Positions 10,571 to 23,054 are shown, counted from the first letter of the stretch. The stretch is 64,000 nucleotides of DNA from Sipunculus nudus (GCA_026874595.1 CM049308.1:81144124-81208123); one strand, 5' to 3'. Made by a program: numbers and translations. The notes: generated by a model not told the origin, from the letters alone.

Positions 10571-11319
10571 AATGACTCTGGTCTTTGGGACTGTTACCTA
10601 GCGAATTGACTCCAGCCCTCTGACGTAAAGACAGTAATTAACAGGAACTTAGAGGATCAATTCCAACAGGACTGGTCCTCGGAGATACAGAACAGCTCAA
10701 AATGTACCTTTTGGCTTTAAGGAATATCTAGTAAACCTACCAATAAAGTTAAGACTTGCTTAAAGTAAATTAAGACTATCTAACCATAAACTTTCAACAG
10801 AACAAGGCAGACACTGTAGAACAAACAGAAAGGAAAGAGTTTGTAGTAAATGTAGCGTATGGAATTGGTGATGAATACCACACCTTAATAACATGTACAA
10901 ATGAAAAATAACAAATCTACCTAAAAAATGCGTTCCTAAAATATATTATAAGAAGCCTAGTATGCAAAATTTGTCGAGCTGGTTATCAGTAATGGGAATA
11001 TACTGAGTACATTTGCCAGATTTGTGGCGGAAATACGGGGAAAGTTCTAAACTAACTGGTATATATACTTACAACTTGCAATATAGAGAATATCATTTAT
11101 AACTATTATATTATTAGTACATGTAGATCAGCTTCTCTGTATAGAACTGAGTTGAGTGGCGTTACATTAGTAATGTACACAGTAAGTAGAGTAGTGTGTA
11201 GAGAGTAAAATAGTGAATTGGAATTAATGACCTACATTTCTGTAGGACCGCTACAGCAATACTATAATAGCAATGCAGTGTAATGTCTAAGTCTTGTATT
11301 ATGTTTTTCGGTCATTGTC

Positions 11320-12045
11320 ATGTATATTTTACACATCAGTCTGTCGGATATCATTTATGCACCTCAGAACAATCGGCAAAATTAGACAATATTTTTCTAC
11401 TGAGGCTACAAAAACACTCGTACATGGTTAAGTGCTGTCTCGCATCGATTATGTTAATTTCCTTCCCTGCAATACTCCGGACTCTTGCCTGTAAAACTCC
11501 AACGTGTACAGAATTCTGCGGCGCGAATCATAACCAAAACACAGAAATCCGACCACATAATTCCAGTACTGATTTTGCTTCACTGGCTACCCATCAGGCA
11601 GCGTATTGATTTTAAAGTACTTTTACTTGTTTTCAAAGCTTTGAAAAATGTGGCACCAGGATACATTTGTGACCTTTTACAGCTCAGAACTGCACACAGG
11701 ACACTAAGGTCTTCTACCTCACAGTTTTTAGTCACAACAGTATGTAGAACTATGACTTATGGTGATAAGTGTTTTAGTTGTTACGCCCCAAATCTCTTAA
11801 ACAGTTTACCTGCCAGCATCAGGAATGCAGGCTCTATTTAGTACACTTTTAAGAAACAACTCAAGACATTTCTTGTTAAACAGGCTTTTAATATGTAGTA
11901 TAGCGTTATTTTAGGCTCTTTTTTCTTTTAATGTTTTCATATCTTTTATGTAAAGTGCTCTAGAGCTAATTATTTTTTAGATTAAGGCGCTATACTAAAT
12001 TTTATTTGCATACTAATATTATTTGCATGATAAATAAATAAATCT
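11320..12045 (+). pseudogene. 3' end of a second LINE (reverse transcriptase C-terminus)
   Basis: The longest frame here contains KLQRVQNSAARIITKTQKSD, then LLHWLPIRQRIDFK, PGYICDLLQLRTAHRTLRSS and NLLNSLPASIRNAGS. This is the very common C-terminal region of CR1/L2-type non-LTR elements. A one-base shift near 11475 separates it from SRIDYVNFLP, the usual preceding LDYCNSLLYG block. The stop after NAGSI and the frameshift show it is dead. The 3' end (TAAAGTGCTCTAGAGC ... GGCGCTATACTAAAT) is the typical hairpin tail of such LINEs, ending in short TAAA-type repeats. It is a different family from the LINE just to the left. Confidence 0.88.
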
Positions 12046-12739
12046 GAGGTACAGAATGGGGAGTTAGAATCATGCATACATGTGCTGAGACATGGCAACC
12101 ATCTTGTTATTAATAACATTCTGTATAACATTCATATATTTGAAATGTATAGGTACTTCTCTATAAATTTGTATAAATACATGATGTAGGTTTGTGATGA
12201 AAATTCCAAGGTGCTAAAGTTTTTACATAAAGTATACATAAAAAATCTAGTTAGAAATTAAATTTTGGGTTCATCCTGAGCAAATCATGACTTTGGAACT
12301 GAAGAGGCAAAGAAAAGATAATTTGTGAACTGTCATCCTATATAAATGTTACATTATCAAAATTTATATCATATACATTGTGGTGCAGATAAGTTAGGTC
12401 CATAGTGTTAGGCTATTACATATATGGAATAGGAAGGGGTTATGCATGAAAAATACCATGTTGGCTATACTGTACAGAATGAACAGATAGATACATAAAA
12501 TACTTCAAAGAATTATGTTTATAAGCCAGCTTAATGTTTACCTGTAGTACTTAACTCTTTATGCGTGGCATAGGTATGAAACTCTAAGTCGTCAGGACTC
12601 AGTATAATCAAACTAAGGAGTACAATGTTGGTGCCATTAGTAGAGTTAACATGCCTCTATTTATGACAACTAGAATACGGGTATCCGCCAAAATCAGAGT
12701 AGGACGGGTGAAGCACGGGGAAAAAGAGTTGTGTTACAT

Positions 12740-12955
12740 ATTAGCATGGATGTCTTCCACGTAAACATGATTATAGGTGGCGCCGCCTGTAATTTGAACG
12801 AGAAACTATCCAAGATGTATACACATGTAAAATTTCAGGTGGAAAAGTCAAACCACTGCCGAGATATGAGTGATTTTATCCCAGAGCAGACAAACAGATG
12901 GACGCTGTGCAAAATTGGTTGCTATCGTAATTGTTATCATAAATGGTTGTTCTAA
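12740..12955. repeat. Dispersed repeat related to the 128-bp tandem family
   Basis: It contains ATAGGTGGCGCCGCC, then ACTATCCAAGATGTATACACATG and AAATTTCAGG. The same order (GTAGGTGGCGCC, CTATCCGAGATGTATGGACATG, ATTTCAGG) forms the tandem unit at 18093-18477. The intervening 12046-12739 region is AT-rich with nothing recognised. Confidence 0.7.
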
Positions 12956-13319
12956 TAAATTATATTTAAGTTTACCTGAATCTTTCATTAATTTCCTTCC
13001 AATAGTGTGGTGTGTGAGCAGGTTGTGAATTATCAGCATGAACTTTTACTTCGGTATGACCTCTGATATTTAAGGTCACGGCTACGTTACAATATTAGCG
13101 TGAGAACTTAGGTAGAAAGCACACGTGTCTCGTTTGTTTGTTTATTTCTGTACAGTTTATTCCGTTGGAATCGCCTCTTTTTGGCGGTCTCCATAGTAAC
13201 TATTGTTTGTTGTAGATTAGCGCCTATTTAGTTTGGTTTTTCTCAGTTTTTTTTTCTCTGGAGGTGTGTCCACATTAAAATTCATGTAGTTATAGAAAGT
13301 CGGCATAATAGGGAGTGGT

Positions 13320-13980
13320 GATTAGCCAGTAGACGGTCTGGACTTGTGACGTGAACAAGCATATATAAGACGTGATTAAGAAGATATTCGCTACAATTGC
13401 CGATCAGCTCGCGAGTTCTGTGGAGCCGACGATATCAGCAGTCTAGGGGCAGGTCTGCGTGCATCAAGAGTCTGGACAGCTTAGTGATGACGTCTATAAG
13501 CATAGATAGTCGGTATCTCAGGAAGGCTACGTTGATAACTCTGTAACGAACTTCAGAGCGAGTATTGCATTTTGCCGACGGACTGATAATCTGGCGATTT
13601 GAACCTGTTGTTAGCGCTTCAAGGAACACACCGCGTAGCTGTAGAGGTACTGGATAATGTTGTGTGAAAGCAAATTCGGTAATCTATGGTTGGATGATTC
13701 AAGGAGACATAAGCTGTGAAAGACATTCGAGTCCATTAAGAACAGTCTGTGCGCTAATTAGTAAGTGCTGTTTGAACTGTGTCTCAAGAGGCAAACCAGT
13801 ACTCTAGCGAGGAAATGTTGGTGGTCGGAGCTCCGTGTATCTAAGAGTTGACCGATTGTTCTGTGTGCATAGCGCGCAGGCAGTGAGGCGAGCAAGCAAC
13901 ACTCCGATGTCACGTGTGCACGATGGTTATGTGATCAGGAGTAGTGTAAACAAGGGACTACTCTGTGTAGTGTGGTTAAC
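13320..13980 (+). promoter_or_regulatory. TATA-containing, CpG-rich promoter-like segment of unknown origin
   Basis: CATATATAAG occurs at about 13360. It is followed some 30 bases later by a CpG-rich stretch (GATCAGCTCGCGAGTTCTG) that stays rich in CG for about 500 bases, unlike the AT-rich surroundings. TATA plus a GC-rich leader is typical of a retroelement LTR or a strong start site. I found no second copy in the window, no paired TG...CA ends and no long open frame to the right; the best frame is 84 codons at 13835 with no known homology. Solo LTR or an isolated promoter are the main options. Confidence 0.3.
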
Positions 13981-15249
13981 TAACTTAGTGATTTTTCTTT
14001 GTTTATTATCGGACATTTGTTATCTTAAGTGCTTGTTATATATGGAATGCCTCTGCAGAAAATTGTGTCTTCGCCCTTTTATTTACTGATTTGTTTTTGT
14101 TAACTCATGTGTTATTTACCTTTTTGAATTTACGTATGTATCAGTTTCAGCCATTTTTTAGTGATGTGACGGGCACAAATCCTAACCGTTAGACCAAGAA
14201 TCTTTAAACTTGACATCCAGGGACGTCACTGAAAAATCTCCTTTAAAACCTGAAAATAACCCTTTGTTACCCATATCCTCCGAGCTATGGGGCTCGTAAG
14301 TGCCCCCCCCCCGGTTGTTATCTCTTGAATTTTTAATTACGTTAATTATCTAAATGAAATCCTTTAGAAAAAAACTGAAATATAACTCGCATTTTGGTGT
14401 ATATTTTGTAGCATTTCACCCATAACACCTAAGGATTGCCCATTTTTTACAGTTTTTACCAGCAAAAAAAAATGACAATTTTTTTATAAATAATATAATA
14501 AATTCCACTCCCTATATTAATCACTAAATTGAGGTTAATATATTTTGTATTTATGATAATAAAATAAAATATATATACACACACCTTCACAAAACAGATC
14601 TAAAGTATCAAATTTGTACAAAGTCATGTCAGTAACTTTTCAAGTATTTTTTCTTAACTGATGAAAATGAGAAACATTTTAGTGTCAAAAACTCATTTAG
14701 TACGTAATGTTAGCAAGAAATGCAGTTGCTAAATACTAGTTTCCTTTGGAAAAAAAGCCGACCCATGCATTAAGCAGGGCACTCATTCCATGGAAAACCT
14801 AGATTTCGCACGTTTGAATAACACCAAGAACTTTTAAAACTTCTTGATAACACAAAAATTACCGGCAAGTAATATTTACTGGTATAGGGCTCCCTAAAGG
14901 CTGGAAAATGTTTTAAAGGTTGCTGAAATCTTAGATAAGGCAGAATAGTTTACGAGTGTCTATGCATGTAACTGCAATGGGCCTACATTACTCCTTTCCT
15001 TGCCTGACACAAGGTGTCGCCATCAACCAGAACCACTTTGCAAAGAGCATAGCTGCAGTGCCAAACTGAATACACTTCAGCTGGATACTGTTTAAACTAG
15101 GCTCGAAAAATTCGGCGATAACATTTAATCAACCCATATAGATATAAATATAACCCATGGAATGTAAATATATATAAAACATTGGGTGATATTGACAATG
15201 ACATAATTTGAAACAAATTACTATTCTTAAAATTATTACATTCTTTAAC
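13981..15249. other. AT-rich intergenic DNA; nothing recognised
   Basis: A C-run occurs near 14304 and several A/T homopolymers are present. No coding exon, tRNA or complete mobile element was seen. Confidence 0.6.
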
Positions 15250-16518
15250 CAAGGGACCCATTGGTCAATGCGCTAAGTTGAATTTATTTTTAAAAATATA
15301 TTAGCATTTGAAAAACTAAGAGGAAATGGCCCTGCTATTGGGTGATAATCAAATACTAAATATATAATTGTCAAACTAATACACTGACTTAACTAGCATA
15401 TGATATATGTATAGATGAACAGACAGATAAACAGAATAAACGGATTTCATAATGATGGGAGTTACATCACCTCTGTAACTCTGCATATAATTTTTATTAA
15501 TTTAATTTATTTTATGCAGTTGCAATAAAATTGTTCACGGCAGTGCTCTGATGGAAGAATGGTGGCAGTTATAATAACTTTGCATATATACATACAGGAT
15601 ATGAAATTTGATTAAAAGTGCTCAAAGGAAAAAAAGTTTATCCATAATTATTAACTATTTAAGAACCGGAAGATAGGTGGAAAAACAAGGCAAATCATTA
15701 TAATTCCAATTCCACTGACGCAGGAAAATAATGAAAGAATGTTTGCATTAGTTCCTCGTTTATTTAATACATCCTATTGTTTCAAGTTTATAAATTTTAC
15801 TATACATATACAGTATAACATTTATATCTGAATATTTAAGTTAATTCAGAATTCTAAATTGCAACAGAATCTTTAGCTAATTTGGTCAGGAGATATCACA
15901 TTATGCACACATATGTATTTATTTAAAGAAAATTTGAATTTTTGCAAAACAATACATATCCGAAAACAACACTTGATTAAAAATTCACAATTTTAAATCG
16001 CACCTTTATTTATCCAAGATTTGGCTCATGTATGATGCCTATATTGATGGGGTTAATTATATTCAATTATTGCATTACACCTGGTTGTTGGGGGTGGGGA
16101 AGGTGGCGTGACATGAAAATTACTGTACACCTGTGACAGCAGGGGTGCTGGACCAGTTATTGCATCATTAATCAGATTACCCAGGTAGAGCTTTAGTGAC
16201 CAGAAGTGGCCCCTGAAAGAAATCTTTAAAAACTAGCCTATTTTTTATAGTTTTTTTTACAAATTGCAGAATTTAACAGATTAATCACTTACGTGACACA
16301 GTATGTGCTGTGAAATTAAATCAAATGTACCTGTAGGAAAAAGTGCTATGGTCAAAGTTGAGCAACATATAAGGTACTGATTTTATAATTATGCTTATAG
16401 CCTAATAAATTTACAAAATTCAAATCTAATTTTGGTTATACACTTGAATCAATTTGTTTACCTAAAAAAGTCTCTAGCTACAACAATTCTCATGTTAATT
16501 GAGCAAATATCATTTCTG

Positions 16519-16551
<33 letters not shown>

Positions 16552-16916
16552 GTGCATTATGTTTGGGCAAATATCTTCAAACATGTACAAAATATTGCAC
16601 TAATTTCTGGTATGTACATAGGTAATATTAAAGAGGAATAGTTATAAAAAATATGATCAATATCAGGATTGTGGTTTTGATATTATGCAGTGTTAAATTG
16701 TGACAATGGGTTTTTGATAGAAATTTGAGGTTTTTTCCTTAATACCTCGAAGGAACGAAGTCGCAGTGAGCCAATTTTTGGCATGGTAGGAGATTTTGGT
16801 AGGGGATTGGTAGGTCCAACGGTTTCAATCAGCTGACTATTAAGTCAACTGAGTTTTACTAATGGTCCTTTTTCCGTCGGCTGTCCGTCCGTTAAACTGG
16901 CACGTGAGCTAAAAAT
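15250..16916 (+). mobile_element. Diverged copy of the 3-kb bivalve-type repeat
   Basis: It starts CCAAGGGACCCATTGGTCAA and ends in CGTGAGCTAAAAAT, matching the ends of the two intronic copies at 25378 and 45814. Shared internal blocks include AAACTAAGAGGAAATGGCCC, AGATGAACAGACAGATAAACAG, the GGAACGAAGTC block and GGCATGGTAGGAGATTTTGG. It is shorter and clearly more diverged than the other two, and lacks the 91-codon segment found in them. No transposase was recognised. Confidence 0.7.
16519..16546. repeat. Poly-T run, 28 bases
   Basis: A T homopolymer inside the diverged repeat copy; the two other copies have only short T-runs at the equivalent place. Confidence 0.95.
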
Positions 16917-16999
16917 GCATAACCATGGAAATAGCTGATTTAGACAGCTACACAGAAGAAAGACCATGGAATGGCGAGTAAGATGAGCAACAATTTATG

Positions 17000-17700
17000 C
17001 GGCTACGAGATGACAATTGACTAGAAGATCAACTTGGGAAGGAATAAACTAACATATTCAGCTATAGTGTATGAAGCTAAGGTTTATCGTTTTGGAGATA
17101 TGGTCAAAAAATGATATGTTGTAGTGTTTCGAGTGCAGCGCCCATTAGCGACTTTTTTTCTGAAAATGTAAAATCGCTTTTGAGACATTAGTGTTAGACA
17201 TAAGATGTACCAGTTTCCAAAAGATTCTTGCAAAACTGTGGCCTGTAGATTGGACTATGTAAGACACAAGAACCAACAAACAGGCGAAATTGAGGACAAT
17301 TGAAAAACAGACAGACATACTGAAACACTGACGCATCCGAGATGACAGTTGATTAAACCATCCTTTGAGAAAATGGAGGAACGAATTGAACTATAATTTA
17401 TGTAGCTAAGGTTTATCGTTTTGGAGATATGACAAAAAAGGATATGTTGCTGTGTTTCAAATGCAGCGCCCCCTAGCGGAGTAAAAAAAAACAGTTTTGA
17501 ATTATTAGTGTATGACATAAGATATACCTGTTTCAGAAGGTTTTCTGCAAAACTGTGGCCTGTAGAATGGTAAATGTAAGGCACAAGAACCAGCAAGCAG
17601 GGGAAATTGAGGACAACTGATAAACAGACAGACACACTGACACATTGGAGATAACGTTTGACTAGACCATCCTTTGAGAAAAGCATAGAGAAACAAAATT
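17000..17700. repeat. Two tandem units of about 329 bp
   Basis: GCTAAGGTTTATCGTTTTGG starts at 17076 and again at 17405. After it come GCAGCGCCC, GCAAAACTGTGGCCTGTAGA and ACAGACAGACA in the same order in both units. On the reverse strand both units give similar hydrophobic frames (CVSVSVCLSVV), which explains the apparent open frames there. Probably part of a larger interspersed repeat. Confidence 0.8.
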
Positions 17701-18092
17701 CGCATCGATGACATGACTAGGATCAGTAAATTTTTTAGACACTGTGTTACTGTGTTGCACTTGAAATATTTATAGATGGACAGACAGGTAAACAGAATGA
17801 ACGGATCATTTTATTTCACTTTCTGCTGAGGCAGGGGAACGTGATTTCAAGTTTATTGTAATCTCTATTTGTTTTAGCATTCCAGTAATGAATAATGAAT
17901 GCATGTTTGCACTTTCCTATTCATTTTAATCACATTCATTATTATTATTTTTTTTACAAATTTTAAGTTTATAAATTTGCTTTATAGAAAATCTGAAAAT
18001 ATAAATTAATTTCTGAATCATGTTATTATAGTTAAAATAATTATATTTTAAAGCACTTGATACTTTTCAAGTACATGTACAAACACTAAAAA

Positions 18093-18477
18093 AAGTGAGT
18101 TTTTTTTGCAGTCTTGTGTATGGAAAAGCCATCTAAGATGTATAAACATGCAAAATTTCAGGCAGAAACGCCAAACCATTCTTCACCTATGTGCACAGAT
18201 GCATGCAAACAAAAAACAATTGTAGGTGGCGCCACAAGTCTTGTATACAACAAAACTATCCGAGATGTATGGACATGCACGATTTCAGGCTTTTACGTCA
18301 AATCACTCCTGAAAAATAAGCACTGACATACACTGTGCAAAAATCATTGTAGGTGGCGACACCAGTCTTGTGTACAAGAAGCCACCATAGATGCATGGAC
18401 ATGTCAAAATTTCAGGCTGATACATCAAACTTCTCTTGAGTAAGGTGCACTCCGCTGACAAAGCCGAGCTGACCGAG
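18093..18477. repeat. Three tandem units of about 128 bp
   Basis: TGTAGGTGGCG occurs at 18221 and 18349. Each is followed by CCAGTCTTGT-like sequence, GATGTATGGACATG and ATTTCAGGC, with a diverged first unit at 18093-18220. Related single copies occur near 12770 and 18625 (CAGGTGGCGCC), and a short match lies near 37534 inside an EML intron. Confidence 0.75.
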
Positions 18478-20150
18478 GCAGATAACCCTACCCTAGGTTA
18501 ATTCTTGTGAAAAAAAACCCCAATCAATTTGGCTTGACAGTTTCATCATAAAACATGTTTAATGTAGAAGCTGAAAGGGGCTGGAGTTATGAGTTTTTGC
18601 CCGTAAAAAAACCATGTCGATGCAGGTGGCGCCACAAAAACCTCAGTTTCAAATATGATATATATGACCATCATTTGCATTAATCTTGATGATGCTAGCT
18701 CCTGCCGTTTCTGAGACTGTTATATTAGTATTCTTACTTGGCAAAATGACAAAGTTCGAACCAAAACCATTTGAAAATACAAATTCAGAGAGCTCATTTG
18801 TGGGATCATTTCTATGACATATTGAAAAATTTGGCTAGACAGTTTTGAAGAAGAAGATTTTTAAATGGTTTTTAATTTTCTCCCTGTAACATCTAAGTCA
18901 TTAGGGTTTTATAGATGACAGATTTTTGTGTAACATTTAGTGATGCTAGTGCCGTTTTTGAAATAGTATGAGTTAAAGTACGGACGATGCTACACCACCA
19001 CATGAATTCACAGGTTCACCAAAAGAACCATAGCCTTCCTGCAAGGTTTGAATGATGCTTGAAAACATAATGGAGGACTTGTCATGGGACCCGACGTTGA
19101 ATCGGTCAATTCACTGTTGGTCAAGATTGTCCATTTATAGTTATCGAAAAATTACTTTTTTTCAAGACCTGGACCGTTAATCTAAAAAAAAAATTGAATT
19201 CTTCCTATAACGGTGGTACAGCCACATATGTGAAAGATAGAATGTTTGGTCAAATAGTGTGCCTTAAAATGTGTCAAAGAAATATTTTTTTTAGATTTGG
19301 GTCCTGTGACCTTCTCCTTTGACCTGGTCACCTCAAAATCAATATGCTTCTTCCCTAAGTGAAAGATGGAGAGTTTGGGATGAAATGTTTGATATATAAC
19401 AGTCTGTTATGTTAAAATTTTAGAGTGCTAAAAACACACAAAAACTCACAAAATATACGTCACAGTGACCTGGTTTTTTTGTATGAAAAGAGACCTTAAA
19501 GGACCAACCTGGATATTAAGGAAACAGTTTCAAGGTAAAGCGTTTACGATTTGTGCTTTGTTAACAACTGGCCAGTCGTAATTTATGTGAACAATAAAGA
19601 AATGCGTTAAAATAAAGAAAATGTAAATAGCGACTCCAGTCTTCCACAACTGAAAGGGTTTTCAATGATCAATAAGATTGCTGAATTTCAGAAAGATCCA
19701 TTCAATTATTATTGAGATATTTTATCTGAAGTTTGCATTTCACACATTAAACAGCCGAAAATGTTAATTTTTTGCAATTGTGTCCGGAACAGTTCTAAAG
19801 AACTGGCTGGGCTGGTTTTCTTCATATTTTTGGCATGGTAATAATGTTATATTTGCAGTTGATGCATAATGTTTCAGTTTTAGGGTTAGGAGCAAACTTT
19901 TAGTTTTGCCACCCAGAATACTAACACAATTCTAATGGTTAGATTGCTAGTAACACACAAAAACACACGTAACTCGCAAAATATAGGTCACAGTGACGTT
20001 TTCGTATACAAGGGGATTTACCAACGACCTACTTTGATGGCAGGTAAGTTTCTAGTTCAAACAGTTACGACTTGTGCCTTGTGTTAACGGCCGGACGGAC
20101 AAAGGGTGATCACTGTAGCTCAGATGACCTATAGTCAAACAGTCTTGACA
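18478..20150 (+). mobile_element. Interspersed repeat block with a bivalve-type 3' end
   Basis: No coding signal. The block ends with GGCCGGACGGACAAAGGGTG, then ATCACTGTAGCTCAGATGAC and CTATAGTC, which is the same 3' end as the other repeats of this family. Internal GGTCACAGTGACC-like motifs recur (19461, 19968) and reappear in a fragment at 34490. Confidence 0.6.
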
Positions 20151-21552
20151 GACCCCTACAAGGCTGTATCAGAATATAAACAGGAGCCTGTCAGGAGTGG
20201 ACCATAGAGCAAGGAATGCGAAAAAAGTGGAGCGAGTCAGTATTTATGGATAAACACAAAAGAGACAGTGTTCAAAAAGGGATAAATTTAGATGGATCTG
20301 CGTAATAATTGCAGCGGTCCGTCTTATTTCAAACTTGGCTGATACTTCCATATGATTTCATCAAAATCCATCAAGAACTTTCAAAGATGGGGCTCAGACA
20401 CACATACACACACAGAGTCCCCTGTCATCTTCATTGACGGAGATTATTAACTAGCATCACAGCATCTATAGCTTTATATTGGCTTCAAATAAATTCTTTA
20501 TTTCCTGGTTATTAATAACTATTGGCAACAGGTAAGAGAAAGCAAACAAACAACATAACCATTCTTTCTGTAGCCTGTTTATTTATTTGAAAATCCTTGC
20601 GCTTTAAGAAACACAGTCAGAAGTACATCTATTAAGTCACTTTCCATGAAATATATCCTAAATCATTACAGTAAAGTTTAAATTATTCATAACCAGTGTG
20701 TAAGTTTGTATTACTGTTATAACACACCATTGAAATGAACTAATGCTGTTTCCAACTCTGTTAACAACACAAAGTAACATTTACATGCAATTATTGTATC
20801 TAAATATGTTAACAGACAAAAAAATAAATACTTCAAACACGGAACGTATGAGATGAGTGACAAGGGATTGTCCAAGTGATTGACTAGACCAGTATTACAA
20901 CCATTAACATGAACAAAAAATAGGACATTAATTTAAATTAGCTGCAAAATACTTGATTCCTGTTACAAATAACTTGCAAAAAGTTTAAATCACTTAGATA
21001 TTAATTAATTAGCAAAGCCATCCCTGTCACTTGCATATTCATGAGTATAATCTTATAAATACAAAAAGATGAGACTTTTGATTTTCTCAAAATGTAAAAC
21101 ATGTTACCTGAAGGGATAAAGCAAGCAGGTCCACTTCTTTGGTTTCAGACTATGAAAATTAGTTTGCTGTATTGACAGTTTAATTATATACATATAAACA
21201 TCTTACTGTTGCCTTGGACCTGTTGCCATGGACACATACTTCAGAGGGCTGGTCACTAGGGATAAGGTTCATATCTATTATCTTTCCAGATTCATTAACC
21301 GATTTCTCATATTACATATAGATATGGCAAAAAATATGTATAATATATTTACAGGAAAAAGATAATATCTGACAATAAATTAACAAATCAGAAATTCTAT
21401 TTGAAAGCAATTGAATTTTCTAGCTGCTTTTGTTTTTATAATACCTTTAATGCAATGCTTCCTAGGAAATACATATTACAATCATACTAAGAACTCATTC
21501 TGCTTGTTGTACCAGTAAATGAAGTCCTAAAACTACACATTTTTCGGTATCA

Positions 21553-21624
21553 TTATCTGTCAGAGCCATCAACAATCATCAGTCCCCCTGCATCAAGCCA
21601 GCCCTTAAGTTTTGTGCGTCCACA
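21553..21624 (-). CDS. Orphan terminal-exon-like segment
   Basis: On the - strand a good acceptor (TGCATGCTTTTCAG) is followed by 23 open codons, CGRTKLKGWLDAG then GLMIVDGSDR, and a stop. The other two frames are closed. It is GC-richer than its surroundings. It is on the same strand as EML and would join in phase to the exon ending at 28792, so an alternative EML C-terminus is possible. It has no WD40 or other motif I recognise. A chance open frame cannot be excluded. Confidence 0.2.
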   Translation of the reverse strand, partial: CGRTKLKGWLDAGGLMIVDGSDR

Positions 21625-22452
21625 CTGAAAAGCATGCAGTGCACATGGAAAGCGAAACAGCAATTTAACGTTATTCAAATACTTATCTACAAGGTGTTTG
21701 ACACGCAAACCTTTCATTCACGACTTGCCTTTAAATTTTAAGACAAAAGCTAAAATATCAATGCTATATGTCAATTGGAAATTTGGACAGAATCTACTGG
21801 TAAAGTGAACCACTAGATATTTTAGACACAACAGAAAATTAACTGCCTTATCTTACCATATGGTACTAAGAATAATGATGAAATATCTATAATTGCCTGT
21901 GCCAGGAGGCTATGCTTTCATCCCCATTTGTTTGTTTCTTCACATCATAACTCATGCAATTATGAACAGAATCTCATGAACTTTCAGGGCAATTAAAAAA
22001 TGGGCAATGAAGAATCTGTCAAATTTTATTGTGTATCTGGCACATGATCCAGATTCAGAAACTGCCACTATAGGGACCCCCACATGGCAGAGGCTTGCAT
22101 TCCTTAGAATGCAGATTTCTAGTTTATCACATAGTATCTTGGACAAAGCTGAGACAAGTATATATATTGATCCCCTATGGTATGTTTCACGTAGATCCAA
22201 TATCATTAATGTTATTTGCTACAGGGAATCCAAAACATATCTGAAATGCCACTGGTAGTACTTGCCACAAAGTATCTTGGCCATTGCTGAATAAATCTCT
22301 AAGAGTTCCTTATGTGTTCATATTACATGCCATATGGTATCTTGGACATAGGGGGGACCTTATACATTCATATACTTGCCATCTTGGACAAATGAAGTAG
22401 AATGGATAATCTGCCATTTTAAGGTATCCAAGACATATAAAATGACATACAT

Positions 22453-22455
<3 letters not shown>

Positions 22456-22523
<68 letters not shown>
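22456..22523. repeat. (TA)n microsatellite
   Basis: A TA run of about 34 units. It creates spurious Tyr-Ile repeat frames on both strands. Confidence 0.97.
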
Positions 22524-22525
<2 letters not shown>

Positions 22526-23006
22526 AAATATCTTAGATACAGGTGTCACTCTACTTACCAGGCATACTTTACACAGAGTAAGGAACATTCATACAAACTG
22601 TTGGAAGGTATCTTACTTAGATATAGCTGAAGAATCATTAATATATAATTTTCTTAGATGTATCATGAGATATACGTTCTGGCATATTAACAGATGTTAA
22701 TCTGTCATAATATGCAACTATTCTGCTCTGACTAATCGTAACATTTCTGACTACAATCACTGCCCCAAACATGTGTCTACTGGTATTTCTACAGGATATG
22801 TAAATCTACAATCCCATCATATTAGCATATCAGATATTATAAATAAATACACCTTATGACTTAGTGGATCTTATTCCTGCCTTTCACTTTTCGGTTTGTC
22901 TAATGCTTTACCAAGACACAAGCATGGCACTTTTAAAATTAGCTGCACACAGATCTACTCTATCATGTGCTTCAAATTATAATCAACTATTGCATGTCTC
23001 TTTCCA

Positions 23007-23010
<4 letters not shown>

Positions 23011-23054
<44 letters not shown>

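Larger units (their letters stand above)
9100..11080 (+). pseudogene. Decayed non-LTR retrotransposon (Jockey-like reverse transcriptase)
   Basis: Fragments of a LINE reverse transcriptase lie in order but with frameshifts, stops and missing pieces. The N-terminal part (INAPITADEFEKCIKNFK) is at about 9115. The catalytic YADD motif is at 9474-9485, followed by a segment ending CDQWKMSINSYKAKI. Next comes NYLGVTFNYNGKF and then a conserved block near VLLYGCEIWEF (9850-9880). After the hAT-type insertion come DWSSEIQNSSKC, then EQGRH and KERVCSKC, the Cys-containing tail typical of Jockey-type elements. Sequence between about 9300 and 9360 is lost compared with an intact enzyme. It cannot encode a working enzyme. 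Confidence 0.85.

Noticed and set aside
17145-17714. Hydrophobic reverse frames with repeated VSVCLSVV blocks
   Set aside because: They come from the 329-bp tandem units; similar frames in both units reflect duplication, and stops interrupt them.
22310-22630. Frames with long Tyr-Ile runs on both strands
   Set aside because: Caused by the TA microsatellite.
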